Source: an uncultured bacterium
GTDB lineage: Bacteria; Bacteroidota; Bacteroidia; Bacteroidales; JACABE01
Direction: 5' to 3'
DNA length: 33,224 bases
NCBI GenBank assembly: GCA_903911455.1
Contig: CAIWDQ010000657.1
Coordinates: 1-33,224, forward strand
Within the stretch, counting starts at the first letter, position 1. The number at the start of each line of letters is the position of its first letter. Below, one piece after another: positions 1 to 9,075 of this stretch. Below the pieces are notes generated by a model, which was not told the origin of the DNA, made no database searches, and worked only from the letters and a program-made list of their open reading frames with translations. Both the position numbers and the translations under genes were made by a program.

Positions 1-235
1 ATACCCGAAGGCAGGGTTTAAATATAATAAAGAAGAAGAAAGACAGCTATTTTTTAGAAAATATAAAGGATAAGTTACAAACCTATAAGGTTATTAACTT
101 AATAAAAGCTAACAAAGACTTTTGTTGTGTAAAATACAATTGGAAAGTTCATAAAAGTGAAACTGCCCATTTGCGATTTTGCTGAGGAGAACCCCATGCC
201 CCGTTTTGAATTATACAGTCATCTAATTACATTTC

Positions 236-685
236 CTATTCTACAGTAATTTCTATTCTGGAATTAAACACTACATATCTTATATATCTTTTTCTATCAG
301 TAAAATCATCCTTTTTTAAAAAAATTGGATTTTTATCACCGTTACTGACTAATTGATAATTTTTTAATATTGTCTTTAATTCCAGTATTTCCTTTAAGTC
401 TTTGCATAAATGATCTGAACAGCCTTTCGCCAATAAAGAATCTCCATAAAAGATATTTATTTCAATCCTTAACTTATTATTTTCATTCACTTTAAGTAAT
501 TCAATTAATTTATCAAATTCTTCAATATTATTAAATCTGCAATCTCTATATATAGGTATATTTAGAATAATAATATCTCCTTTTTTCAGTGCCACTTTAT
601 TAATTGGATAGCCATAATAAACATTTTGTGAATTTACATGAATTCCACATAAAACTAAAATAATTATAAAAAATAAATTCCTCAT
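236..685 (-). CDS. Small exported protein with degenerate OmpA-like C-terminal domain
   Basis: ORF with N-terminal signal peptide (MRNLFFIIILVLCGIHVNSQ). The rest follows an OmpA-like layout (KLIELLKVNENNKLRIEINIFYGDS ... LELKTILKNYQLVSNGDKNPIF ... RIEITVE). Overlaps the upstream gene by 4 bp (ATGA). Confidence 0.55.
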   Translation of the reverse strand: MRNLFFIIILVLCGIHVNSQNVYYGYPINKVALKKGDIIILNIPIYRDCRFNNIEEFDKLIELLKVNENNKLRIEINIFYGDSLLAKGCSDHLCKDLKEILELKTILKNYQLVSNGDKNPIFLKKDDFTDRKRYIRYVVFNSRIEITVE

Positions 686-2757
686 CTTGATAATATTTTT
701 TTAATTAGACTATTAACTGCATTATTATGAAATTCTGTAGTATTTTGTAATATCATTGGTGTGTGTATTGTTTGATAAGTTTCTGAATTAACAGTAAATC
801 CCCAACCTAAAGATACTGTCCTTTTTCCATTTATTAATACTGTAGATTGAGCGTTAAAAGTAACATCCCATTGGGCTCCAGGGTTTTTGTTTCTTTGAGG
901 CCCATCATCTAACGTGGCATTAGGAGTACCATAACCAGTGTATCCATCAAAATACCTTGCTCGGCTTACGTCAGTTGATTCTTGTACTCCATACCCATCT
1001 AGTCTTTCACCAATAGTTTCCTCAGGCAATACTCCATATAAATTTCCGCTGTTTACATCTGTAATATTTGAGGAATATGTTTGAGTCCAACCAACTTCAG
1101 CACTCTTATCCGTAGGTTTAAAAGATAGATTAATTTGTAAGCCACCTGCACCGTTTTGAGTATTGTTTGGTGCAACCCATGTATTCATTACCAATTTCCC
1201 TTCCCCACTAGGAAGCGTATAGCTCTTTGGATTATCGGCGTCACTTGCATAACTATATCCTTGCTTTCCTGCATAATTTTTATCAAATTCTCCTTGGCTA
1301 TTAGTATTGTTATCCCAAAAAACATTTCCTTCATCATTTTTAACCCATCCTGCACTCATTCCATTTGGGTCAACTAACATCACCGGATTCCATGCACAAT
1401 AAGCATAAGGTGATACATTAGGATATTTATCTGACATGGGGTCAACACTTAAAGCGAAAACAACAGGGTCAACTTTATAATCATCACTTGTTTCAATTGG
1501 GAGTAATTGTAATATCTTTTTTGTTTTAGTATTCAGTAATGCATGATAGTATTGAATACTATCAACAGCTTCATGCAGTTCATCAAACATTCCGTTTGAA
1601 AGTGTTGCATAACGTTGCTTTATTTTTATTGATACAAATGGATTAGGTGTTTTATCATTTAAAATAGCTCCTTCATTTCTTTTTTGCATATTCGCAAGTA
1701 TTATTCGTTCAATATCTTTTGGGATTTCTCTATATCCGATTATATATAAATCGCTCAATTGTCTTTCGTAGCTTACTAAGAGCTTTTGTGTTTGTGGATT
1801 TGTTCTGGCATTTGTAAGTTTTATTATCTTGTTTTCTTTCATTGAAGCTAATAATCTATTTTCTGTTATTTCAGCTTTAAGCAATAAAGCATTTAATGAA
1901 AGTGTATCGTACTTAAAAGCAAGGTCGGCACATTGCAATAAAAAGTCACTGGTATTATCATTATATTTATGTTGATAACTTTTAGCAAGATATATTAAAT
2001 TTAAAGCTACTGCTTGCTTATCATTTAACATTCTTTGAGCCATCCCTTTCATAATTGATGTATTGGTAGTATAAGTAAGTGTTTGAATAGTACCATCACC
2101 AGGAAAGGTCTTTGATGCTAATTCAACATTATTAAAATCTCCTCTTCCGTTTCTATTCTGAATGTATATATGATGTGGTGTAATTGTTAATCGTGCATCT
2201 GATTTCAAACGGTCGGAAAACAATTTAAAAAGAACAGCCAAAGAGTAGCAATTGCCTTGCTTTTCATTGCTTTTTAATAGAAATAAAACTTGTGTATTTT
2301 CCCATTTATTACTACCATAGGGATCTTGATAAGTATATGTGTAAGGCTCTTTATAATATTTTTTTTGGTTGATAGTTAGAAAAGCAGTATCTGTAATATA
2401 TTTAAAAATTGCCCAATTAGTGGTATTAAACCTGAACATTTGTTGTTCAAATCTTCTTAAGCCTTTATATTTCTCTTTATAGACTGCTCTTACATTTTCT
2501 GCATAAGCATTTATCATAAATACATGAAAATCTATTAGGTGTTTAAATTCAGTATAATTAAAATAATTATTATGATACGCATTTTCTGTTAGAAATACTG
2601 CTTTCTCATAATTTAAACTGTCTTTTCCTTCCAGCATGCTTTTTAAAGCATCATAAGCTTGATAAAAACTTATCTTAGTTGAATCGTGTTTGTTTGTTTG
2701 CCCATAAGAAACGAACTGAATAAAAATAATTGCGATGATAATAAATTGTTTTTTCAT
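682..2757 (-). CDS. Exported transglutaminase-like protein with RHS-core-like C-terminal segment
   Basis: Signal peptide MKKQFIIIAIIFIQFVSYGQ. Cys/His pair in NEKQGNCYSLAVLFKLF...TITPHHIYIQ, paralogous to the 474-aa neighbour. C-terminal FALSVDPMSDKYPNVSPYAYCAWNPVMLVDPNG resembles the RHS repeat-associated core consensus ([30 protein letters not shown]). Confidence 0.7.
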   Translation of the reverse strand: MKKQFIIIAIIFIQFVSYGQTNKHDSTKISFYQAYDALKSMLEGKDSLNYEKAVFLTENAYHNNYFNYTEFKHLIDFHVFMINAYAENVRAVYKEKYKGLRRFEQQMFRFNTTNWAIFKYITDTAFLTINQKKYYKEPYTYTYQDPYGSNKWENTQVLFLLKSNEKQGNCYSLAVLFKLFSDRLKSDARLTITPHHIYIQNRNGRGDFNNVELASKTFPGDGTIQTLTYTTNTSIMKGMAQRMLNDKQAVALNLIYLAKSYQHKYNDNTSDFLLQCADLAFKYDTLSLNALLLKAEITENRLLASMKENKIIKLTNARTNPQTQKLLVSYERQLSDLYIIGYREIPKDIERIILANMQKRNEGAILNDKTPNPFVSIKIKQRYATLSNGMFDELHEAVDSIQYYHALLNTKTKKILQLLPIETSDDYKVDPVVFALSVDPMSDKYPNVSPYAYCAWNPVMLVDPNGMSAGWVKNDEGNVFWDNNTNSQGEFDKNYAGKQGYSYASDADNPKSYTLPSGEGKLVMNTWVAPNNTQNGAGGLQINLSFKPTDKSAEVGWTQTYSSNITDVNSGNLYGVLPEETIGERLDGYGVQESTDVSRARYFDGYTGYGTPNATLDDGPQRNKNPGAQWDVTFNAQSTVLINGKRTVSLGWGFTVNSETYQTIHTPMILQNTTEFHNNAVNSLIKKILSR

Positions 2758-2763
2758 TTTTGT

Positions 2764-4188
2764 TTATTTTGAAGTTATAAATAAATTCCTCTTTTTAAGA
2801 TTGTCTAATTGCTTTAATTGTTGTATTTTCCCTTTACTATCTTGGTTTTGCACTATTTTATCGTAAGTTGATTCAGAAATTGATTCGTAACCCAATGATT
2901 CTATTTTTGCATCAATTGAATCCAATTCAACTATCAGTTCTTTTGCTTCAGGTATTTTTTCCATTTCTTCCTTTGTTTTGTTTGGATTCTTTTTTATAAT
3001 ACGATTAAGTTTTACAGTTACTATTTTTTCTCTTAATAACCAGCCTGTAATGTTTGCTTCTTTGTTCGGGAAATAATTCATTGCAGAATCTACACATTGA
3101 TTAATAAATTTACCATCAGCAATACCATATTTTTTATAATAACTGCATGCTAGGTCAATCATTGCGCAGGCAACAACTTGTTGTCTGTCCATAGTGTTAA
3201 GATAAATCCCATTCTTAATTGCAAGTGATTTTATATTAAAATTATCCATATACCATTGATCAGAAATCTGCCAATTACTCGTTACTTCAAAATTATGAAT
3301 ATTTCCTTTATTGTCAGGATATTTAATAAAGGAGTGAATTGGAGCAAACGATAAATAACATTTTGCTCCTAATTGTTCAGCTAATATTGAATATACAATA
3401 GGTAGTGTATGGCATTGTCCGTTTCCTGTAGCAAAAGTTTTTGTTACGTAATAACTTCTTTCGTCCTTTTTTGCTTTATAATCCTGATAATCGTAATAAA
3501 ATCCCAAATGTGTCATTTTTATATTTGGCATTTCTTTATTCTTCTTATTTTTTATGGTTAAAGTATCAGTCATAAACTTTTGAATGCCATAATGCAAAGA
3601 AAGATTATTTTTTAAACTATAATGGTTTTCATATAACCATTGTTTAATGAAACTGACACTTTTATTTATCTGTTCGTCATATTCTGCTTTTGTTAGATAA
3701 ACATTGCCACTAGCTTTTTCTATTTCATAGTAAGCATCTTTAATTGATAAAAGCATTTTGCCTGAAAGCATACCTTGCAAATTATTGAAAGCATCAGTAT
3801 ATGATTTTGTTTGTGTAGAAAAACCGGGAGCTTTCCAATATTCATCACTTATGGTTTTATTTCGTTGATATCTTCCGATTATCTCTCTGTTTATCTGCTC
3901 TTGACTATTTTGTCGATTTCTATCTTGTTGGTCTAGAACATTTGGAGGATTATTCTGATTTGTTGAAGGAGTTTGATAATAATTGTTATATTGATTTAAT
4001 TGTTGGTTAGGCTGTACTGTCCCATTATTAGGTAGGTTATAATTTATTGGTGGGATTTGTGGAGATGTAGGATTATTTTGTCCATATATATAACCAGTAC
4101 TTATCAGTATTAATAAGATACCGATAAATAAGGAAGGTAAATAATACTTAAAACAACATCCCAAGTTGTTTAGATTATTTGTTTTCAT
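2764..4188 (-). CDS. Exported transglutaminase-like protein with N/Q/P-rich linker
   Basis: Signal peptide, low-complexity Asn/Gln/Pro linker, then ATGNGQCHTLPIVYSILAEQLGAKCYLSFAPIHSFIKYPDNKGNIHNFEVTSNW, with a Cys-His-polar arrangement shared with the 691-aa neighbour. Confidence 0.6.
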   Translation of the reverse strand: MKTNNLNNLGCCFKYYLPSLFIGILLILISTGYIYGQNNPTSPQIPPINYNLPNNGTVQPNQQLNQYNNYYQTPSTNQNNPPNVLDQQDRNRQNSQEQINREIIGRYQRNKTISDEYWKAPGFSTQTKSYTDAFNNLQGMLSGKMLLSIKDAYYEIEKASGNVYLTKAEYDEQINKSVSFIKQWLYENHYSLKNNLSLHYGIQKFMTDTLTIKNKKNKEMPNIKMTHLGFYYDYQDYKAKKDERSYYVTKTFATGNGQCHTLPIVYSILAEQLGAKCYLSFAPIHSFIKYPDNKGNIHNFEVTSNWQISDQWYMDNFNIKSLAIKNGIYLNTMDRQQVVACAMIDLACSYYKKYGIADGKFINQCVDSAMNYFPNKEANITGWLLREKIVTVKLNRIIKKNPNKTKEEMEKIPEAKELIVELDSIDAKIESLGYESISESTYDKIVQNQDSKGKIQQLKQLDNLKKRNLFITSK

Positions 4189-4229
4189 AATACATTCTTT
4201 TATTTAAAGCATAGTGAAAAATCTTTTTG

Positions 4230-4237
4230 CAAATATA
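4230..4237 (-). promoter_or_regulatory. Putative Bacteroidetes -7 box (TATATTTG) for the 4188->236 operon
   Basis: Reverse complement of caaatata gives TATATTTG, matching TAnnTTTG, 42 nt upstream of the ATG. No convincing -33 box assigned. Confidence 0.35.
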
Positions 4238-4631
4238 ATACATTTTTTTCTATAATTTAAAAACCCAATGTTATTTTAATATTTTATTTTTAATTAATCA
4301 CTCTAGTGTTAAAATTTGATCAAAAAAACAGCGTGGTCTTACTATCTATGCTGCTTAAAACGACCTGTATAAAACTTTATAAAAACAAAAAAGCATTTAC
4401 CAATATTGGTAAATAATATAAAATGAGGTTTTGTATTTGGCAAGTTTAAAGAGCTATTTTTATAAAAAACCACTAATTATATGAAAAAGTTATTGATGCT
4501 TTAATTTTTTGTTAGTTGAGTATGGGGTTAGTTTTGTTAGATTTTTTGTTTTAATTAAAGACATAATTACGACAAATTTTAATGTATTTATGTATAATAT
4601 TTAAGGGGAATAAAGCTAATAGCAAGGTGCG

Positions 4632-4694
4632 GAAATGAGTGCAGAAAAATGTAAGGAAATGTAACAAAATGCACTAAAATGCACTAAAATGCAG
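4632..4694. repeat. Short direct repeats (aaaatgcact x2 plus aaaatgcag and looser variants) next to the tRNA fragment
   Basis: aaaatgcact at 4666-4675 and 4676-4685, aaaatgcag at 4686-4694, related gaaatgagtgcag/aaaaatgtaag/gaaatgtaac just upstream. Confidence 0.6.
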
Positions 4695-4729
4695 ATTGTA
4701 AATATCTGATTTAGTTGATTTACAGTTTC

Positions 4730-4794
4730 GACACGCAGGACTTAAAATCCTGTGACCATTGCGGTCGTGCGGGTTCAAGTCCCGCCCGGGGTAC
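4730..4794 (+). pseudogene. 3' fragment of tRNA-Leu (anticodon TAA), probable att junction
   Basis: Anticodon stem CAGGA-CTTAAAA-TCCTG (4736-4752), long variable arm GACC..GGTC, T-arm GCGGG-TTCAAGT-CCCGC (4769-4785), 3' acceptor CCGGGGT (4786-4792). The matching 5' acceptor strand and D-arm are absent upstream. Confidence 0.85.
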
Positions 4795-4795
4795 A

Positions 4796-4834
4796 AAAAA
4801 AGCTCTTAAAACTTTATGTTTTAAGAGCTTTTTT
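4796..4834 (+). terminator. Intrinsic terminator after the tRNA-Leu fragment (bidirectional form)
   Basis: Perfect 17-bp inverted repeat aaaaaagctcttaaaac / gttttaagagctttttt with 5-nt loop. Confidence 0.85.
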
Positions 4835-4856
4835 GTTATAAACTTATTATCTGTAA

Positions 4857-7223
4857 TTATCTGAGCAATGTGACAGTTCCTGTCTTTTGATACTTTTCAT
4901 TCATAGTATTTATAAAGGAAATAAAGTAAACATAAGCACCTGATTGAGCTTTTGCATTTTTATAATTACCATCCCAACCTATATCCATATTATTAGAATA
5001 AAATACTTGTTCACCCCATCTGTTGTAAACCATCATTTCAAAGTTAAATACACTTGAACCATAAGCTCTAAATGTATTATTTGTACTTAAGTCAGGAGTA
5101 AATGAATTAGGAATAAAAAACTTAGTATCTGGTATTACATAAACCCAAAGTGTTGATGAATCAATACAGCCAACACTATTAGTTACAACAAGTTTAACAA
5201 GATACCTTCCTGTATCTAGTGTATTATATGTATGATAGAAATCATTTTGATTATAAGAAAATCCATCACCTGTTTCCCAGTACCATGTTGAGCCAGTACC
5301 TGATAATTCAGAAAAATGAACTTTAGGATTTGTTAATAATGTTGGATTAGGTGTTGCACTTATCATTGGAATAGGAACAGGACTTATGTTAACATTAGTA
5401 GAGCTAGTATTCTTACAACCATGAATATCTGTGCCTGTTACTGTATACAAAGTGTTAATTGGAGGTGCCACATAAGGATTGTGTAATGTATCTTTTGGTG
5501 GAGGAATATTAGATGACCATAAATAAGTACTTGCTCCTGATGCTAAAAGTTGAATTGAATCACCTAGGCAAATTATCCCTGGATTAGGTGTTATTGTGAC
5601 AGTAGGATTAGGATAAGAGAATACAACTACGGTATCTTTATCAGTAAACACATTTGAGGAATTAGTTACTGTAACTATATACGTAGTTGTTGTAGATGGA
5701 TTAACCTTTACAATGGCTGTTGTATCATTGTTGATAGTATTCCAGACGTACTTAATACCACCTGAAGCATGTAAAGTAGCAGTATCTCCGCCACAAATAG
5801 TAGTATCGGGCCCTGCATTTGCAAACTTACAATATATTGTTATCTTAACAGAATCTTTTGCTATCTGATTACATTGATCTTTTACATTTATATGGTACCA
5901 AGTTGTTGTCATAGGGCTTACTGGAAAAGATGTTATAGTATCTCCTGTACTCCATGTGTAATGATATGGTGCAAACCCACCACTTGCAACTACTCCTATC
6001 GGATTATTTATATTACATACTGTTGTATCACCAAAAGCATTTGCAACTAATGGTGGTTTAGGCAGGATGTGGATAATAATAGTATCGTAACCTCCACAAG
6101 TAGATGTTTGTATAATTAACTTTACTATTTTTGTTGAAGTATCTGTAGGATTATTATAAGGTGAAACAGTTATTAATAAAGAATCTGATCCTGTAGGTAA
6201 ATAAATAGTATTTGGGATGGTAACATAATCTGTTCCATTAACAGCATTACCCTGAACAATTATAGGTATTGGTGTTGGATATGTAGCATGATTAGGAAAT
6301 TTTAGTTTTACTATTGCATCATTACAACCTCTAACAGCATTATTAGAGATATTTGGATGTGCATAATTAGTTGTTATCTGTGTTAATGGACTAGAAAAGC
6401 TATTAGCTTCTAGCCAGACCCATGAGTCATATGCATTATCTCCTCTATCAGAGATTGCTAATTTCATATGATAAGTTGTACATGGAATTACTAATGCCCA
6501 AGCTGTTAGTACAGTAGTTTTCCCATCTGCCTGTAAGGATGATCCTGTATTATTAGTAAAATAAGCACAATTTGAACAAGGTCCTGTATTTGTAGTTCCA
6601 TTGTTTACATTATTAATAGTAATAGGGGTTGTAGTACCGGGGACTAATGCTATATTATATTTATTATAATTAGGTCCTAATGGATTTAAACCTGAAATAA
6701 AAAAAGCAAAAATATCATTATATTGAGATCCAACCCATTCATTATATTCTTCTGAACCGAAAACATATCTAAATTTAATTGTATCTGAAACTGGGATAAA
6801 ATCAAATTCTAAAACAGAAGCATCAAATAAAGTAGAACCAGGGACTAAAGCTAATAAATCCGGATCACTTAAACTTGTAGGTGTAACACCTAATGTAAAA
6901 CTGCCAATATTGTTTGGTCCAACAGCACCAGTTACTCCTCCTGATGCCATTATTAAACCACTATTAAATCCTAGATTAGTAGGTGTGCTTCCAGTCGTAA
7001 AAGCACCGAAGTTATTAAATGTAACAGGAGCACTAGAACCATTATAAGTAACATTACTAACAGTAACTCCAGTTCCAACAAGTACGTTCTGTACTAACGT
7101 TTGTGGAGATAATCCATTTGCTGTAGTTACGGTCATCTGGGCAAATATGCCTTGATTTATATACAATAAAGCTACTGTTATTATTGTTGCAAACCTATTA
7201 ACCGATCTAAATATTTTTTTCAT
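4857..7223 (-). CDS. Choice-of-anchor L / PKD-domain surface protein with T9SS type-B (gliding motility-associated) C-terminal domain
   Basis: N-terminal choice-of-anchor-L-like segment (PTNLGFNSGLIMASGGV...FRYVFGSEEYNEWVGSQYNDIFAFFISG); PKD-like segment; C-terminus FIPNSFTPDLSTNNTFRAYGSSVFNFEMMVYNRWGEQVFYSNNMDIGWDGNYKNAKAQSGAYVYFISF. Confidence 0.9.
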   Translation of the reverse strand: MKKIFRSVNRFATIITVALLYINQGIFAQMTVTTANGLSPQTLVQNVLVGTGVTVSNVTYNGSSAPVTFNNFGAFTTGSTPTNLGFNSGLIMASGGVTGAVGPNNIGSFTLGVTPTSLSDPDLLALVPGSTLFDASVLEFDFIPVSDTIKFRYVFGSEEYNEWVGSQYNDIFAFFISGLNPLGPNYNKYNIALVPGTTTPITINNVNNGTTNTGPCSNCAYFTNNTGSSLQADGKTTVLTAWALVIPCTTYHMKLAISDRGDNAYDSWVWLEANSFSSPLTQITTNYAHPNISNNAVRGCNDAIVKLKFPNHATYPTPIPIIVQGNAVNGTDYVTIPNTIYLPTGSDSLLITVSPYNNPTDTSTKIVKLIIQTSTCGGYDTIIIHILPKPPLVANAFGDTTVCNINNPIGVVASGGFAPYHYTWSTGDTITSFPVSPMTTTWYHINVKDQCNQIAKDSVKITIYCKFANAGPDTTICGGDTATLHASGGIKYVWNTINNDTTAIVKVNPSTTTTYIVTVTNSSNVFTDKDTVVVFSYPNPTVTITPNPGIICLGDSIQLLASGASTYLWSSNIPPPKDTLHNPYVAPPINTLYTVTGTDIHGCKNTSSTNVNISPVPIPMISATPNPTLLTNPKVHFSELSGTGSTWYWETGDGFSYNQNDFYHTYNTLDTGRYLVKLVVTNSVGCIDSSTLWVYVIPDTKFFIPNSFTPDLSTNNTFRAYGSSVFNFEMMVYNRWGEQVFYSNNMDIGWDGNYKNAKAQSGAYVYFISFINTMNEKYQKTGTVTLLR

Positions 7224-7398
7224 TTTACTAAGTATTAAACTTTGTTTTTCTTTGATTATATTAAATAATCTATATCTATAGACAACAATTTTATCAAAAA
7301 AGTTGCCTGCAATAAAAAATAAATAAATAAAACGCCATTCTAATTAATATTATTGTTAATTTTACCGACGTTAATTTTTTACAAAAGTACTAATTGTT

Positions 7399-8772
7399 AT
7401 GAATATAATCAAAGGTTACATAGAAGAAAATAAAGATAGATTTCTGGAAGAACTTTTTGGTCTTATCAGAATACCATCTGTAAGCTCTTTAAATGAGCAT
7501 AAACCGGATATGTTAAAGGCAGCAGAATATTGGAAAGAAATCATCTTAAAAGCTGGTGCTGATAAAGCTGAAGTAATGCCCACTGATGGCAATCCTGTAG
7601 TTTATGGGGAGAAGATAATTGATAGTAGTTTGCCTACTGTTATGGTTTACGGACATTATGATGTGATGCCTGTTGATCCTATTGAACTTTGGGAAACACC
7701 TCCTTTTGAACCTAATATAAGAGATGGGAAAATATATTCCAGAGGTGCTGACGATGATAAAGGGCAGTCGTTTATGCATGCTAAAGCTTTCGAATTGATG
7801 ATTAAGACGAATACCTTACCTTGTAATGTTAAGTTTATGATAGAAGGGGAGGAGGAAATTGGTTCTGTTTGTCTTGCTGATTTCTGTATTAAACATAAAG
7901 AACTACTTAAAGCTGATATCATTTTAGTTTCGGATACTGGTATGATAGCTCAGGATATTCCTTCAATTACAACCGGTTTGCGTGGACTAAGTTATATGGA
8001 AGTTGAAGTTGAAGGACCTAACAGAGATCTTCATTCAGGTATTTTTGGTGGTGCTGTAGCTAACCCTGCTAATATTTTAGCAAAGATGATTGCTTCTTTA
8101 CACGACGAAAACAATCATATTACTATTCCTGGTTTTTATAATGATGTTATAGTTATTAATGAACATGAAAGAGCAGAGATGGCAAAGGCTCCGTTTAATC
8201 TTGAAGAATATAAAAATGTATTGGATTTAAAAGAAGTATGGGGAGAGAAAGGATATACAACTAATGAACGTACAGGTATCAGACCAACTCTGGATGTTAA
8301 TGGTATGTGGAGTGGCTATACAGGTGAAGGTGCTAAGACAGTTCTTCCATCAAAAGCTTATGCTAAGATATCAATGCGATTGGTGCCTAATCAAGACAAT
8401 GAAAAGATAAGTGAGCTCTTTAAAAAACATTTTGAAACTATCGCTCCTGATAATGTTAAAGTAAAAGTTACTGCTTTGCATGGTGGTCAGGCTTATGTTT
8501 CGCCATTAGATATGCCTGCATATAAGGCTGCTGAGATGGCTTATTCTGATACTTTTGGCAAGAGACCTGTTCCTACCCGCAGTGGAGGAAGTATTCCTGT
8601 GATTGCTGATTTTGAAAAGATACTAGGTGTAAAATCTATCTTAATGGGTTTTGGTTTAGAGTCGGATGCTATACATTCGCCTAACGAAAGCTTCCCTTTA
8701 TTTAATTTCTTTAAAGGCATCGAAACGATACCTTTGTTTTATAAGTATTATGCAGCTTTGATGAGGAAATAA
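7399..8772 (+). CDS. M20 family dipeptidase / metallopeptidase
   Basis: MVYGHYDVMPVDP, YSRGADDDKGQ, EGEEEIGS, RSGGSIPV motifs of the M20 family. Confidence 0.9.
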   Translation: MNIIKGYIEENKDRFLEELFGLIRIPSVSSLNEHKPDMLKAAEYWKEIILKAGADKAEVMPTDGNPVVYGEKIIDSSLPTVMVYGHYDVMPVDPIELWETPPFEPNIRDGKIYSRGADDDKGQSFMHAKAFELMIKTNTLPCNVKFMIEGEEEIGSVCLADFCIKHKELLKADIILVSDTGMIAQDIPSITTGLRGLSYMEVEVEGPNRDLHSGIFGGAVANPANILAKMIASLHDENNHITIPGFYNDVIVINEHERAEMAKAPFNLEEYKNVLDLKEVWGEKGYTTNERTGIRPTLDVNGMWSGYTGEGAKTVLPSKAYAKISMRLVPNQDNEKISELFKKHFETIAPDNVKVKVTALHGGQAYVSPLDMPAYKAAEMAYSDTFGKRPVPTRSGGSIPVIADFEKILGVKSILMGFGLESDAIHSPNESFPLFNFFKGIETIPLFYKYYAALMRK

Positions 8773-8774
8773 GA

Positions 8775-8971
8775 AGTACCTTGAGTACTTGGAGTGCCTT
8801 GAGTACTTAAAGTTATTAAGAAGGAGACATCGAAAACTTGAATAGGATTTTAACAAATTCTCAAATTAAAGATATTATTTAATCAACATTTATATATCTA
8901 TAGTTGGTTAAAATAAGTTAACTTAAGGCATTCCCTGCCTGCCGGTAAGCAAGGTAAGTACTTAAGGCACT
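8775..8971. repeat. Inverted-repeat-bounded intergenic segment with nested direct repeats
   Basis: agtaccttgagtactt (8775-8790) and agtgccttgagtactt (8793-8808) are direct repeats. aagtacttaaggcact (8956-8971) is the inverted copy of the second (15/16). Confidence 0.5.
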
Positions 8972-9075
8972 ATTTTTGTTTTAAGAAAATGTAATTTGTA
9001 AGTAAATTTTTTGTAATATTGTAAAATATTAAATCAACTAGAAAAGGCATTATAAATCAAACAATAAATAATAAT

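Noticed and set aside
1156-1377. Plus-strand 73-aa ORF opposite the 691-aa gene
   Set aside because: Entirely antisense to a well-supported CDS; no domain or independent signal.
4481-4504. Possible remnant of an exported-protein start (atgaaaaagttattgatgctttaa = MKKLLML stop)
   Set aside because: Too short; AT-rich DNA yields such strings by chance. No downstream coding remnant seen.
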